The notes beneath the pieces are model-generated. The model did no database searches, was not told the origin of the DNA, and was given only the letters and a program-made list of their open reading frames with translations. Made by a program: the position numbers and the translations under genes. A DNA stretch of 64,000 nucleotides from CBDFNC01 sp965249895 (GTDB taxonomy: Bacteria; Pseudomonadota; Gammaproteobacteria; Enterobacterales; CBDFNC01). The stretch covers positions 930,001 through 994,000 of the forward strand of contig CBDFNC010000004.1 of assembly GCA_965249895.1 (NCBI GenBank), written 5' to 3'. Shown piece by piece: positions 16,899-26,642 of this stretch; the first letter of the stretch is position 1, and each line of letters begins with the position of its first letter.

Positions 16899-19800
16899 AT
16901 GAAGTACACAGAACTGCACTGCCTTTCCAATTTTAGTTTTCTACGTAGCGCTTCCCACCCCGAAGAGCTGGTGGAAACCGCAGCTAAGCTGGGCTACCAG
17001 GCTATCGCTATCACTGATGAATGCTCCTTTAGCGGGCTGGCTCGCGCCCATGTCAAAGCCAAAGAGTTTAATATAAAACTTATTGTCGGTAGTGAGTTTC
17101 ACTTAGATGATTTACACCTGATCTTACTCTGTCCGGACAGGGCAGCCTATGGTCAATTGTGCCAGCTTATCACCACGGCACGTCGACGCAGTCCGAAGGG
17201 CCAGTATCAGCTTACCCGGGAGGACTTATCCAAAGGGCTGGATAGGTGTTTATGCCTCTGGCTTCCCCACCACCATGGGACAACAGACGCAGCCTGGCTC
17301 AAAACCCGGTTTCCAAACCGGCTCTGGCTGGCTGGCAACCGTAACCTGGAGCGTGCCGATAGAGTGATTTATCAGAGCAAAAAACGCCTGGCCAAGGTTC
17401 TGCAGCTGCCCTTTGTCTGTGTCGGCTCGGTGATGATGCACCAGCATCAGCGTAAGCCCTTATTGGATGTGCTGACCTGTATTAAACACAGCGCCCGACT
17501 ACAAGATGCCGGCTTTTTATTAAAGCAAAACGGAGAAGCTTTTCTTCAGCCTATTGCGAATATCAAACACAGGTATGGCGCAGAAGAAATTACTCAGACT
17601 CAGATCATTAATCAGTTATGTCATTTTTCCCTGGATGAATTGAAATATGAATACCCGCAAGATCTGGTCCCTGCCGGGCAGACTGCTTACCAATATCTGC
17701 TAGGCCTGGTAAAGAAAGGGGAAAAAAAACGCTTTCCCCTGGGAACACCTAAGGATATCAGCCGATTGATCGACAAAGAGCTGGCCCTGATCAAAGAGCT
17801 CAGCTACGAGCACTATTTTTTAACCATTGAAGATATAGTCCGCTTTGCCCGTTGCCAGCAGATCCTCTGCCAGGGGAGAGGCTCAGCCGCTAACTCCGTC
17901 GTCTGCTATTGCCTGTTTATTACCGAGGTTGACCCAACCCAGGTAAACCTGCTGTTTGAACGTTTTATTTCTAAGGAAAGGAATGAGCCGCCGGATATCG
18001 ACGTGGACTTTGAAAACGCCCGCCGGGAAGAAGTGATCCAATATATCTATCAGAAATATGGTCGCCAGCGCGCCGCCCTGGCCGCCACAGTGATCACCTA
18101 TCGAGCAAAAAGTGCCATCCGGGATACAGGTAAGGCTTTAGGCCTGGATCTGCACCACCTTGAGCAACTGATCTCCACAACCGACTGGCGGGACAGGGAA
18201 AAAGGCCTTGAGGAAAAAATTGCCGATTCCGGACTCTTCAGCGGGCACACCGCCATGTGTTTCAGCCAACTTGTAACGCAATTAAAAGGCTTCCCCCGGC
18301 ATCTATCCCAACATGTGGGCGGTTTTGTGATTGCCAACCATACCCTGGCGGAGCTGGTACCCGTCGAGAATGCAGCCATGGCTGATCGTACTGTTATTCA
18401 GTGGGATAAAGACGATCTTGAGAGCCTGGGGTTGATGAAAGTAGATATCCTGGCCCTGGGGATGTTAACCGCTATCCGAAAGACATTTGACTATATTCAG
18501 GCCTATCGACAGAAACCACTGAGCTTAAGCCTGGTGCCCAAAGCTGATCCGGCGGTCTATAAAATGTTACAAAAAGGCGACAGTATAGGCGTGTTCCAGG
18601 TGGAGTCCAGGGCACAAATCAACATGCTGCCCAGATTAAAACCAGCAAACTATTATGATCTGGTTATCCAAGTCGCCATAGTGCGACCGGGTCCTATCCA
18701 GGGAGATATGGTTCACCCCTACATAAGGCGAAGAAATAAACAAGAAACGGTTGATTACCCTAATGCGGCGGTAAAAGCAGTACTGGAACGAACTTTAGGT
18801 GTGCCTATCTTTCAGGAGCAGGTGATTAAGCTGGCAATGGTGGCGGCTGGTTTTAGTGCGGGGGAAGCGGACCAACTAAGACGTGCAATGGCCAGCTGGA
18901 AGTCTCATGGTAAGTTGGACTTTTTCGAAGATAAGCTGGTGACTGGCATGCTAAAAAACGGCCATCACCGGGAGTTTGCGCAGCGAGTTTTCAACCAGAT
19001 AAAAGGATTTGGTGAATACGGTTTTCCCGAGTCTCACGCCGCCAGCTTCGCCCATTTGGTTTATGTATCCGCCTGGCTGAAATACCACGAGCCCGCAGCC
19101 TTTTACTGTGGCTTGCTAAACAGTCAGCCAATGGGCTTTTACTCTCCTTCCCAATTGATCCAGGATGTGAAGCGTCAAGGGGTTACTGTACTTCCTGTGG
19201 ATATTAATCACAGTGACTGGGACCATAAGCTGGAAAAACAAGCTGATCCAGCCCTCAGGCTGGGGTTGCGTCTGGTCAAAGGAGCCAACAAGCAAGAGCT
19301 ACTAAAGTTACTCAAGAACAGGCCCGACAAGGGGTTTACTCAACTGGACGAATTAACCAATGAATTAGGCAAAACCACCCTGGAAGCCCTTGCCAGCTCG
19401 GATGCGCTGGTTCCTTTAGCCGGACATAGATTTCAGGCCCGTTGGGACATGGCGGGAGTAGAGCCCCAACTTCCATTATTTGCAGGAGAGTCACCTCCCC
19501 CCAGTTATACTCAACTCAAGGCCCCAGAGGAAGGAGAAAACCTGCTGGAAGACTACGCCAGTTTAGGCTTAACCCTGCATCGCCACCCTCTTACCCTACT
19601 CCGTGAACAAGGAAAACTATCCCCTTGCTCCAGCGCCAAAGATCTACTCGATATTGCCCACGGCACGGTTGTTACTGTTGCCGGCTTGGTAGTCGGTCGC
19701 CAGCGACCTGGCTCTGGTGCAGAGGTGACCTTTGTTACTCTGGAAGATGAAACCGGAAATATTAATGTTGTGGTATGGAAAGCCACTGCCAAAGCACAGC

Positions 19801-19946
19801 AACAAGTACTGCTGACGGCCAAGCTGCTAAAAGTAAAAGGGATTATTGAACGGGAGGGAGATATTATTCATATCATCGCGGGTAAGCTAATCAACCTCAC
19901 CACGCAGTTGAACGGCTTATTAGTCTCCTCCCGAGATTTTCATTAA
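16899..19946 (+). CDS. dnaE2: DnaE2, error-prone DNA polymerase III alpha subunit
   Basis: Replicative-type C-family polymerase that performs translesion synthesis in the SOS mutasome. The 1015-residue product is shorter than DnaE1 (about 1160), as expected. N-terminal PHP domain (YTELHCLSNFSFLRSASHPEE), palm with metal-binding Asp residues in PPDIDVDFE (about residue 365) and KVDILAL (about 513), fingers (FQVESRAQINMLPRL, PGPIQGDMVHPY), OB domain near the C-terminus (VTVAGLVVGRQRPG). QLPLF near residue 856 fits a beta-clamp-binding motif. It ends the operon, with a terminator about 200 bases downstream. Confidence 0.96.
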   Translation: MKYTELHCLSNFSFLRSASHPEELVETAAKLGYQAIAITDECSFSGLARAHVKAKEFNIKLIVGSEFHLDDLHLILLCPDRAAYGQLCQLITTARRRSPKGQYQLTREDLSKGLDRCLCLWLPHHHGTTDAAWLKTRFPNRLWLAGNRNLERADRVIYQSKKRLAKVLQLPFVCVGSVMMHQHQRKPLLDVLTCIKHSARLQDAGFLLKQNGEAFLQPIANIKHRYGAEEITQTQIINQLCHFSLDELKYEYPQDLVPAGQTAYQYLLGLVKKGEKKRFPLGTPKDISRLIDKELALIKELSYEHYFLTIEDIVRFARCQQILCQGRGSAANSVVCYCLFITEVDPTQVNLLFERFISKERNEPPDIDVDFENARREEVIQYIYQKYGRQRAALAATVITYRAKSAIRDTGKALGLDLHHLEQLISTTDWRDREKGLEEKIADSGLFSGHTAMCFSQLVTQLKGFPRHLSQHVGGFVIANHTLAELVPVENAAMADRTVIQWDKDDLESLGLMKVDILALGMLTAIRKTFDYIQAYRQKPLSLSLVPKADPAVYKMLQKGDSIGVFQVESRAQINMLPRLKPANYYDLVIQVAIVRPGPIQGDMVHPYIRRRNKQETVDYPNAAVKAVLERTLGVPIFQEQVIKLAMVAAGFSAGEADQLRRAMASWKSHGKLDFFEDKLVTGMLKNGHHREFAQRVFNQIKGFGEYGFPESHAASFAHLVYVSAWLKYHEPAAFYCGLLNSQPMGFYSPSQLIQDVKRQGVTVLPVDINHSDWDHKLEKQADPALRLGLRLVKGANKQELLKLLKNRPDKGFTQLDELTNELGKTTLEALASSDALVPLAGHRFQARWDMAGVEPQLPLFAGESPPPSYTQLKAPEEGENLLEDYASLGLTLHRHPLTLLREQGKLSPCSSAKDLLDIAHGTVVTVAGLVVGRQRPGSGAEVTFVTLEDETGNINVVVWKATAKAQQQVLLTAKLLKVKGIIEREGDIIHIIAGKLINLTTQLNGLLVSSRDFH

Positions 19947-20144
19947 ACTCTGACGAACCGCACCTTTTATTGGACTAACAGCTAATACTAGAATGTTAAC
20001 TCTAAGTTACAATTTTGTTTTTCAACATCTAAATCCTTTACATGACGGACATTTTAACATGTCACATCGTCATACGGCTTTATATTGTTTAGCTTTCCCC
20101 TGTCTTATTACTCCTTTCCATGGTTATAGGCAGAACTGAAGTAA

Positions 20145-20168
20145 GGGAGCCTGTGCTCCCTCCTTTTT
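20145..20168 (+). terminator. Rho-independent terminator downstream of dnaE2
   Basis: GGGAGC-CTGT-GCTCCC forms a six-pair stem with a four-base loop, followed by TCCTTTTTCC. It lies in the 317-base gap between dnaE2 and the diguanylate cyclase gene, otherwise without recognisable features, and would end the imuA-imuB-dnaE2 transcript. Confidence 0.7.
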
Positions 20169-20263
20169 CCCACCATATTGACATTATTAATTATACGAAT
20201 AAGCAAACCAGCTCTAATTAGTTATAATCTACCTATTGATAAATTACATCCATCAGGGATCAG

Positions 20264-21193
20264 ATGAAAATACTGCTAATTGACGACTCCAATATCGAAC
20301 AAATGGTGATCAAGTCTTTTCTCAGCAACGAAAGTTATGAAGTCTGTGTCGCCGACAATGGAGAGCAGGGAATTGAGCGTTATCATAGCTTTGCCCCAGA
20401 CCTGGTACTATTAGATGTAATGATGCCAGGCATAGATGGCTATGAGGTGGCCTCCCGAATACGGGAATTGGATCCCCAATGGATACCCATTATCTTTCTC
20501 ACTGGCAAAACTGAATCTCAGTCTCTGGTTAAGGGGATCTCCGTGGGTGGTGATGATTACCTAACTAAACCTATCGACAAACTAGTATTAACAGCAAAAA
20601 TGCAAGCCATGGAGCGGATCGCCGAAATGCGAGCGCAATTGTTGGCAACTACCCAAGAGTTAGAAACAGCAAATGCCGAACTCAAGCGCCTCAGCCTGAG
20701 CGATGGCCTCACCGGGCTCGCCAACAGGCGTTACCTGGACCAAGCCATTGCAGAAGAAGTTGCTCGTAGCCACCGCCAGGACACCTGCTTCTCAATCCTG
20801 CTACTCGACATCGATTATTTTAAAAAATACAACGACCACTACGGACACCTGGGTGGTGATGACTGCCTAAAAATAGTTGCCAGCATACTCACAGCCGCAA
20901 CACGCAGGCCAACTGATTTTGCCGCACGCTATGGCGGAGAAGAGTTTTGTATTGTGTTAGCGGGTACCGATATACAAGGAGCAGAGCTTATCGCGCAAAA
21001 AATAGTAGAGCACATCAGGGAAAAAGCCATACCTCACGAGGGAATCTCCAATGATGCCATTCTTACGTTAAGCATAGGTATCTCCTGTAAGCGAGCTAGC
21101 GACCCATTCACTGCTGACGATATGATATTAAGAGCCGACAAAGGTCTTTATCAAGCGAAACAGTCAGGACGAAATCAATATCAAATAGCCTAA
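20264..21193 (+). CDS. Receiver-GGDEF response regulator, diguanylate cyclase
   Basis: 309-residue cytoplasmic response regulator making c-di-GMP. The receiver domain (1-120) has Asp7/Asp8, phospho-acceptor Asp51 in LLDVMMPG, Thr in IFLTGKT and Lys in DYLTKPID. After a helical linker comes a GGDEF domain with an intact active-site loop (ARYGGEEF, about residue 220) and an RxxD motif (RPTD) exactly five residues before it, which is the inhibitory site, so product feedback is likely. No cognate kinase gene is adjacent. This layout resembles PleD/WspR-type cyclases. Confidence 0.93.
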   Translation: MKILLIDDSNIEQMVIKSFLSNESYEVCVADNGEQGIERYHSFAPDLVLLDVMMPGIDGYEVASRIRELDPQWIPIIFLTGKTESQSLVKGISVGGDDYLTKPIDKLVLTAKMQAMERIAEMRAQLLATTQELETANAELKRLSLSDGLTGLANRRYLDQAIAEEVARSHRQDTCFSILLLDIDYFKKYNDHYGHLGGDDCLKIVASILTAATRRPTDFAARYGGEEFCIVLAGTDIQGAELIAQKIVEHIREKAIPHEGISNDAILTLSIGISCKRASDPFTADDMILRADKGLYQAKQSGRNQYQIA

Positions 21194-21237
21194 CCCCATT
21201 TCCTTGTTTACGTACTCTTTGGTCAATGGCCCCACAC

Positions 21238-21264
21238 TATATCCCCTGAGGTAGCGGGGATATA
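21238..21264. repeat. Inverted repeat downstream of the diguanylate cyclase gene
   Basis: TATATCCCC (21238-21246) and GGGGATATA (21256-21264) form a perfect nine-pair stem with a nine-base loop about 45 bases after the cyclase stop. No T-run follows on the plus strand, so it is a terminator only in the loose sense; it may act as an RNA 3'-end stabiliser. Confidence 0.5.
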
Positions 21265-21657
21265 CCTGGTACAACCCAGCATAAGTCATAACGTAAAATA
21301 GATATCAAAACGCCTCGTTGACTTCCCTGTGTGTTTGCTATGTTCGATTTTGGGTCATCCACCTGCAAATCGCATGTGATAGAGACAGTAACGATAGGGC
21401 CAAATTCTTGATAAATCGTGATCACAAACCATTAACCTTAGGCCGAAGAACAGCACCACTAACCGATTACCCAGCAGCTAGCAATCCCGAACCGGCCCCC
21501 AAATAACAACTCTAATTACTCAACAACACCTTATTTTTCAGACTCTTATGCATAACCAACTGATATGCCAATGTATTCAATTTACGACTCAGGTATCACT
21601 TAGACTAAAGGTTAATACAAGGTTAAAAAAAAGATTGATAATGTAAACAACAGATAG

Positions 21658-21708
21658 GATTGAGTATGGATTCTTGCTAGCAAGAAAATTGCGAATTAAT
21701 ACTCAATC
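21658..21708. promoter_or_regulatory. Nested palindromes upstream of the DUF485/acetate symporter operon
   Basis: GATTGAGTAT (21658-21667) pairs perfectly with ATACTCAATC (21699-21708); between them sits a perfect 16-base palindrome, TTCTTGCTAGCAAGAA (21671-21686). The structure ends 72 bases before the first symporter gene. It is either a pair of operators or a stem-loop in the leader RNA. The rest of the 587-base gap from 21194 to 21780 shows nothing I can support as a gene. Confidence 0.55.
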
Positions 21709-21780
21709 TTTCTCTGAAATAACATGGTAAAGAATAAATCGTATAACAATAAAAGGTATTTAAGTTGCTAGGAGAGGGTT

Positions 21781-22032
21781 ATGGAAGATAAAAAAACATA
21801 TTGGCAGGAAAATCTGCGCCTAATTTTTATATGTCTCACTATTTGGTTCGTGTGTTCGTTTGGCCTCGGTTTACTCTTGGTTGAGCCACTAAATGAATTT
21901 AGATTGGGTGGATATAAGCTCGGTTTTTGGTTTGCTCAACAGGGTTCCATTTACACATTTGTTGCACTGATATTTTGGTATACCTTCAAAATGAACAAGC
22001 TGGACAAAAAATATAATGTGGAGGAAAAATAA
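21781..22032 (+). CDS. DUF485 membrane protein, small partner of the acetate symporter
   Basis: 83-residue inner-membrane protein with two transmembrane segments (about 15-37 and 55-75), ending in a charged tail. The IFICLTIWFVCSFGLG and GFWFAQQGS features are typical of DUF485 proteins, which are almost always encoded immediately upstream of an SSS-family acetate/solute symporter. Here the stop and the next start overlap by one base (TAATG), so the two are translationally coupled. It has a good ribosome site (GGAGAGGG) before the ATG. Confidence 0.9.
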   Translation: MEDKKTYWQENLRLIFICLTIWFVCSFGLGLLLVEPLNEFRLGGYKLGFWFAQQGSIYTFVALIFWYTFKMNKLDKKYNVEEK

Positions 22033-23768
22033 TGGATGAGTTAAAACTCTACACCTATATTGCCGTATTCGGCTCGTTTGCGATGTATTTCGCTATTGCC
22101 TGGTGGGCAAGGGCGAGTTCGACCAGTGACTTCTATGTTGCCGGTGGTGGGATTACCCCTTTGCAAAATGGCATGGCCATTGGCGCTGACTGGATGAGCG
22201 CCGCGTCGTTCATCTCTATGGCGGGATTAATTGCGTTTTTGGGATACGGTGGCTCCGTATTTTTAATGGGCTGGACCGGTGGCTATGTATTATTAGCTAT
22301 GCTGTTAGCACCCTATATGCGTAAACACGGTAAGTTTACCGTTCCTGAGTTTATCTCTGACCGCTATTATTCGAAAACAGCGCGTATTGTTGCGGTTGCA
22401 TGTTTAATTATTGCGTCCCTTACTTACATCATCGGTCAAATGAAAGGAGTGGGAGTTGCCTTCTCTCGCTTCCTGGAAGTTGACTATGGTCTGGGTCTTG
22501 CCATCGGCATGGGCGTGGTTTGGGTCTATGCAGTACTTGGCGGTATGAAGGGGATCACTTATACGCAAATTGCTCAATACTGTGTATTGATTTTTGCCTA
22601 TACCATTCCAGCCGTGTTTATTTCGTTGCAATTAACCGGTAACCCAATTCCACAATTAGGTTTAGGTAGTACGTTAGCAGACGGCAGCGGTGTCTACTTG
22701 TTAGATAAGCTGGACATGGTCGTCACAGATCTAGGCTTTAAAGAATACACTACCGATAACCTGGGCGGCACGTTAAATATGGTTGCCTATACCTTATCTC
22801 TGATGATAGGTACCGCGGGTCTGCCACACGTAATCATGCGCTTCTTCACTGTGCCAACAGTACAAGCTGCACGTTCATCTGCAGGTTATGCGTTAGTATT
22901 TATCGCCTTGTTATACACGGTTGCTCCCGCTGTCGGTGCGATGGCTCGTTACAACTTGATGAGTACTATTGAACCCACTGCTGGCCAAAACCTTGTCTAT
23001 GCCGAACGTCCTCAGTGGTTTAAAGATTGGGAACAAACTGGCCTGTTGAAGTTTGAAGATAAAAATGGTGACGGCAAAGTTCAGTATGTTGCGGATAAAG
23101 AAACCAACGAAATGGTGAAAGTTGACCGCGATATTATGGTATTGGCTAACCCGGCCATAGCAAACTTACCTAACTGGGTGATTGCCTTGGTTGCCGCGGG
23201 TGGTTTAGCCGCCGCGCTTTCAACTGCTGCTGGACTGTTACTGGCTATCTCCTCCTCCGTTTCCCATGACTTAATGAAAGGGATATTAACACCGGATTTA
23301 TCCGATAAAAACGAGCTGCTTGCGGGCCGGATCGTGATGACCATATCCATACTGGTAGCGGGGTATTTGGGACTTAATCCACCGGGATTTGCCGCGGGGA
23401 CGGTGGCATTGGCCTTCGGCCTAGCGGCATCGTCAATCTTCCCGGCGTTAATGATGGGTATCTTCTCTAAGAAAATGAGTGGTACAGCCGCAGTAGCGGG
23501 TATGTGCTCTGGTATCGGTGTTACTATGCTGTACGTATTCCAGCATAAAGGGATCATGTTTATTCCGGGTACCTCTTTCTTAGGTGGAATGGACGCAAAC
23601 TGGTTCTTCGGTATCTCACCAAATGCATTTGGTGTGGTTGGCGCCTTGGTTAACTTTGGTGTTGCATTTGCGGTGTGCAAAGTCACAGGCCCCGCACCTG
23701 CTCATATTCAGCAGCTAGTGGAAAACATGCGTATCCCACACGGTGCAGGAGCAGCGCACAACCACTAA
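22032..23768 (+). CDS. actP: Sodium:solute symporter, probable cation/acetate symporter
   Basis: 578-residue SSS-family transporter with about 13 membrane segments. Family features include STSDFYVAGGGITPLQNGMAIGADWMSAASFISMAG at the N-terminal side, GTAGLPHVIMRFFTVP in the middle and LAAALSTAAGLLLAISSSVSHDL in a later helix. The pairing with DUF485 and these motifs point to a monocarboxylate (acetate-like) substrate, though pyruvate or propionate cannot be excluded. An extra hydrophilic loop (about residues 310-370, DKNGDGKVQYVADKE) looks EF-hand-like. A strong terminator follows. Confidence 0.87.
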   Translation: MDELKLYTYIAVFGSFAMYFAIAWWARASSTSDFYVAGGGITPLQNGMAIGADWMSAASFISMAGLIAFLGYGGSVFLMGWTGGYVLLAMLLAPYMRKHGKFTVPEFISDRYYSKTARIVAVACLIIASLTYIIGQMKGVGVAFSRFLEVDYGLGLAIGMGVVWVYAVLGGMKGITYTQIAQYCVLIFAYTIPAVFISLQLTGNPIPQLGLGSTLADGSGVYLLDKLDMVVTDLGFKEYTTDNLGGTLNMVAYTLSLMIGTAGLPHVIMRFFTVPTVQAARSSAGYALVFIALLYTVAPAVGAMARYNLMSTIEPTAGQNLVYAERPQWFKDWEQTGLLKFEDKNGDGKVQYVADKETNEMVKVDRDIMVLANPAIANLPNWVIALVAAGGLAAALSTAAGLLLAISSSVSHDLMKGILTPDLSDKNELLAGRIVMTISILVAGYLGLNPPGFAAGTVALAFGLAASSIFPALMMGIFSKKMSGTAAVAGMCSGIGVTMLYVFQHKGIMFIPGTSFLGGMDANWFFGISPNAFGVVGALVNFGVAFAVCKVTGPAPAHIQQLVENMRIPHGAGAAHNH

Positions 23769-23800
23769 ACTGACGATACTTAGTCAATTTTAAATAATAA

Positions 23801-23826
23801 AAAGACTCCGCTTAGGAGTCTTTTTT
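23801..23826 (+). terminator. Rho-independent terminator after the acetate symporter
   Basis: AAAGACTCC-GCTTA-GGAGTCTTT gives a nine-pair stem with a five-base loop and runs into a T-tract (TTTTTT). It starts 33 bases after the symporter stop codon. Confidence 0.9.
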
Positions 23827-23991
23827 CTCACCGCTTTCTTTAGTACATCACCGTAATAACTCGAAGCGCTTCCTTATGACTAACCTTCGCCGAAAGTACT
23901 CATTTATACTGGTAAACAGCATATTTTCTTCTTAAACTAAAAAGATGACTGAGTACTAAATAGTTAACAATGTATTATTAATGGGAAATTT

Positions 23992-24432
23992 ATGAACCGA
24001 CATACCAAGCTTGCCATTTTTATTGTTCCATTCCTCCTAATTGGCGGTTATATCGCTGCTGATTATTATCTTGAAGATCAAGCAGACCAAGCTAAAGTGT
24101 TTCAGTTGGTTCCTGATGGTCATTGCGATGTGCTGAATAAAAAATGTATTTTAAAGTCTGGTGATTTTAAAGTGAACATTTCAGATACGCAGGGTATTAC
24201 ACAAATAAACTCCACCTTCCCTCTCGATAGCGCAACGTTATTTTTAGTACACAAGAAAAACCAAGTAACGGCTTACCAATTGGCCATGAGTGACAGCCCT
24301 TATTACTGGCAAAGCGACACCGCATTACGAAGCCTGATCCCAGAGCAGGGAGCCAATTATAAACTGCGCTTAATCGCAAAGATCAAAGGTGGGCAGTATA
24401 TTAGCGAATTTTACAGCCAGACTATCCGATAA
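23992..24432 (+). CDS. Membrane-anchored periplasmic protein of unknown function
   Basis: Not recognised. The 146-residue product has one N-terminal membrane segment (about residues 7-25, LAIFIVPFLLIGGYIAA) that probably stays as an anchor, followed by a soluble domain with a Cys pair (GHCDVLNKKC). The C-terminal part has a beta-rich look. It is monocistronic, with a terminator ahead of it and about 440 bases with no gene behind it. Confidence 0.72.
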   Translation: MNRHTKLAIFIVPFLLIGGYIAADYYLEDQADQAKVFQLVPDGHCDVLNKKCILKSGDFKVNISDTQGITQINSTFPLDSATLFLVHKKNQVTAYQLAMSDSPYYWQSDTALRSLIPEQGANYKLRLIAKIKGGQYISEFYSQTIR

Positions 24433-24874
24433 TATTATACCGCCATTCACCTCAATCAGCTGCAAGCCCTATATTGCACAGAAGGATATCGGGCCTGTGC
24501 TACAAAGTGTCCGAGCTGGTTTTATATGTTTCATCGAAACAGTTAAAAACAAGTGACATTGGCAGGTTAATCTTAAGGGCAAGAGATTCCCTCAATCATA
24601 AGTCCCTAACCCATGGTAAATATGGCTTAACCCTATAAATTCACATAATACGGGTGATCAATAAATATCTCTGGCGGGAATTAAAAACTTGATTTGTTAA
24701 ATACTCCTTATAAACCGTTAAAGGCTAGTTTCAAGTGCTCGCCTCGGCCGACAATACCATAGCTTCAATCCACCAGCAGATACAACTTCCCAATTAAGCT
24801 AACTACATCAGTTTCTTCAGACATGACTCCTGAACTCCAATTCAATAGCGACATACCATCGAATTGGATCCCGT
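24433..24874. other. Noncoding stretch between the unknown membrane protein gene and etfA
   Basis: No credible gene on either strand. One weak inverted repeat, CCAATTC ... GAATTGG (24837-24867), lies just after the etfA 3' end; it has no T-run. Nothing else recognisable. Confidence 0.5.
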
Positions 24875-25804
24875 TTAACTGTCAGCACTGTGCTTCTTGC
24901 CCAGTAGATAGGAGACTACCTGTTGGCTGTCAGCCAATAGATAGTAATCTGCAGCCTCCATAATAGGCGCATCGGGGTCCGTATTGACGGCAATGATCAG
25001 TTTACTGTCCTTAATACCAGCAAGGTGTTGTATTGCGCCGGAAATACCAAAAGCAAGGTAAATATCGGGAGCAACCAGCTTTCCTGTCTGACCAACTTGT
25101 AAATCGTTTGGCGCTATTCCCGAGTCCACTAGAACTCGACTCACCCCAACAGCAGCCCCCGCTGTATCGGCCAGGAACTCAATTTGTTTCAGGCTATTTT
25201 GAGCGCCTCGACCCACAGAAAAAACAAATTTTGCCTGACCCAATTCAGGGCGATTAGCGTTTCGCTGTCGAGTCTCAATTATCTGACTGAAAGCAGGCGG
25301 TTCCAGGTATTCCTGGTGCGATACACTCTGGGCGCTGCGATGCCTCAAATCAGTAACGTGAAAGGACTGGGGTTGTAGCAATAGCACACCTACACGCTCC
25401 GAAAAAGACATGGTTTCCATCACGTTTCCGGCATAACAGCTACGGATCACAGTATTTTTGGAAACAATATCGACCACGTTGGTCACTGGCGTCGTGCCCA
25501 ATACCCCCGCATATCGGCACAGTACATCTTTGCAAAATATATCCCCAGGAGCACACAAGAGTTGATATTGTTCACCTTGCTGTCGCAGGTATTCGACCAT
25601 TCCTTCGGGAGAAGGCGGCGTCGTAGAATACGTCAGCCAACATTGATGGCTGACCTGGCTCAAGTCACACTCAAGCTCGACAGCTTTTTCCGCGATTAAT
25701 AACAGGTCCAAGGTTTCCGGCGATAGCTTTAATGCCGCCGCGATACAAGATGCCAAGGTTATTTCATCGTCGCCATGCCAATTAAAAACAAGTAACATTT
25801 TCAT
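24875..25804 (-). CDS. etfA: Electron transfer flavoprotein alpha subunit
   Basis: FAD-binding subunit of ETF, which takes electrons from acyl-CoA dehydrogenases and passes them to ETF:quinone oxidoreductase. The 309-residue product has the N-terminal ETF domain and the C-terminal FAD domain (SVGRGAQNS, GVSRVLVDSGIAPNDLQVGQTGK, YLAFGISGAIQHLAG, NTDPDAPIMEAADY). The start overlaps the etfB stop by four bases (ATGA). The likely electron donor is the isovaleryl-CoA dehydrogenase encoded about 5 kb away, plus others outside the window. Confidence 0.95.
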   Translation of the reverse strand: MKMLLVFNWHGDDEITLASCIAAALKLSPETLDLLLIAEKAVELECDLSQVSHQCWLTYSTTPPSPEGMVEYLRQQGEQYQLLCAPGDIFCKDVLCRYAGVLGTTPVTNVVDIVSKNTVIRSCYAGNVMETMSFSERVGVLLLQPQSFHVTDLRHRSAQSVSHQEYLEPPAFSQIIETRQRNANRPELGQAKFVFSVGRGAQNSLKQIEFLADTAGAAVGVSRVLVDSGIAPNDLQVGQTGKLVAPDIYLAFGISGAIQHLAGIKDSKLIIAVNTDPDAPIMEAADYYLLADSQQVVSYLLGKKHSADS

Positions 25805-26553
25805 AAGCTGACTCCATTTGCTATCAATAGTGCCTTTAGTTCATCGAAATTACTCAGCGCCTGACTCTTTCTCTGAGTCGCCCTTTTGCTCACTTGTTTA
25901 AGCGCAAATGGCTCATCGATACACTCCACCAGCTCGGCTAACGCAACGCGAGCGATAGTCGCTCGTTTGGCAGCCAACAGCTTTGGCAGTGGAGCAAACC
26001 TGGGCTCGGCCATCCTCAAGTCGACGGTGAGAACCGCAGGAATATTCAGCGTGAGTCTTTGTGTTCCCCTGTCGACTTCTCGCTCTACCTGTAATTGGTT
26101 ATCCGACACAGATAAGCCGCACAGGTTTGTTGCCTGACTCCAACCCAGTATCCCAGCCAGCATAGGCCCCATGATGCCATTATCCGTATCAATTGCCTGC
26201 TTCCCCATTATTATCAGTTGTGTCCCCTGTTGCTTAGCAAACCTTGCCAGCGCATATGAACAGGTGACAGGGCTAATCGCAGACGGGTGGAGGATCAAGC
26301 TTGCTTCATCAGCTCCCAAAGCCAGGGATTGGATCAATTGCTCCAGGCAGTCTTCATTGCCAACACTCACCGTCTGTACTTTATCGACCTGACCACTCTC
26401 CCTAAGCTGAACGGCCGCTTCCAGAGCGATGGCGCAAAAAGGGTTGATCACCATTTTGCAATCGGTTAGGTCCACCCCTTTCTGGTCTGTTTGTAGCCTT
26501 ACCCGAGTATCCGGATCCGCGACTCTTTTAACTGGTACCAAAATCTCCATCAC
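25801..26553 (-). CDS. etfB: Electron transfer flavoprotein beta subunit
   Basis: AMP-binding subunit of ETF, 250 residues, close to the usual length. Family motifs: ILVPVKRVADPDTRVR at the N-terminus, INPFCAIALEAAVQLRE, and the adenine-nucleotide loop GKQAIDTDNGIMGPMLAGILGW. First gene of the etfBA unit; its start is separated by 89 bases from the divergent etfD gene, so the two units probably share a regulatory region. Confidence 0.95.
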   Translation of the reverse strand: MMEILVPVKRVADPDTRVRLQTDQKGVDLTDCKMVINPFCAIALEAAVQLRESGQVDKVQTVSVGNEDCLEQLIQSLALGADEASLILHPSAISPVTCSYALARFAKQQGTQLIIMGKQAIDTDNGIMGPMLAGILGWSQATNLCGLSVSDNQLQVEREVDRGTQRLTLNIPAVLTVDLRMAEPRFAPLPKLLAAKRATIARVALAELVECIDEPFALKQVSKRATQRKSQALSNFDELKALLIANGVSL

Positions 26554-26642
26554 ACCTCTCCTTAGGTAACTCCCTAATAGAATTACAGATTGTCCTAGAC
26601 TTAAGTGTATAAGGCATCAACGAGTGTGCCACAGGAGAGACC

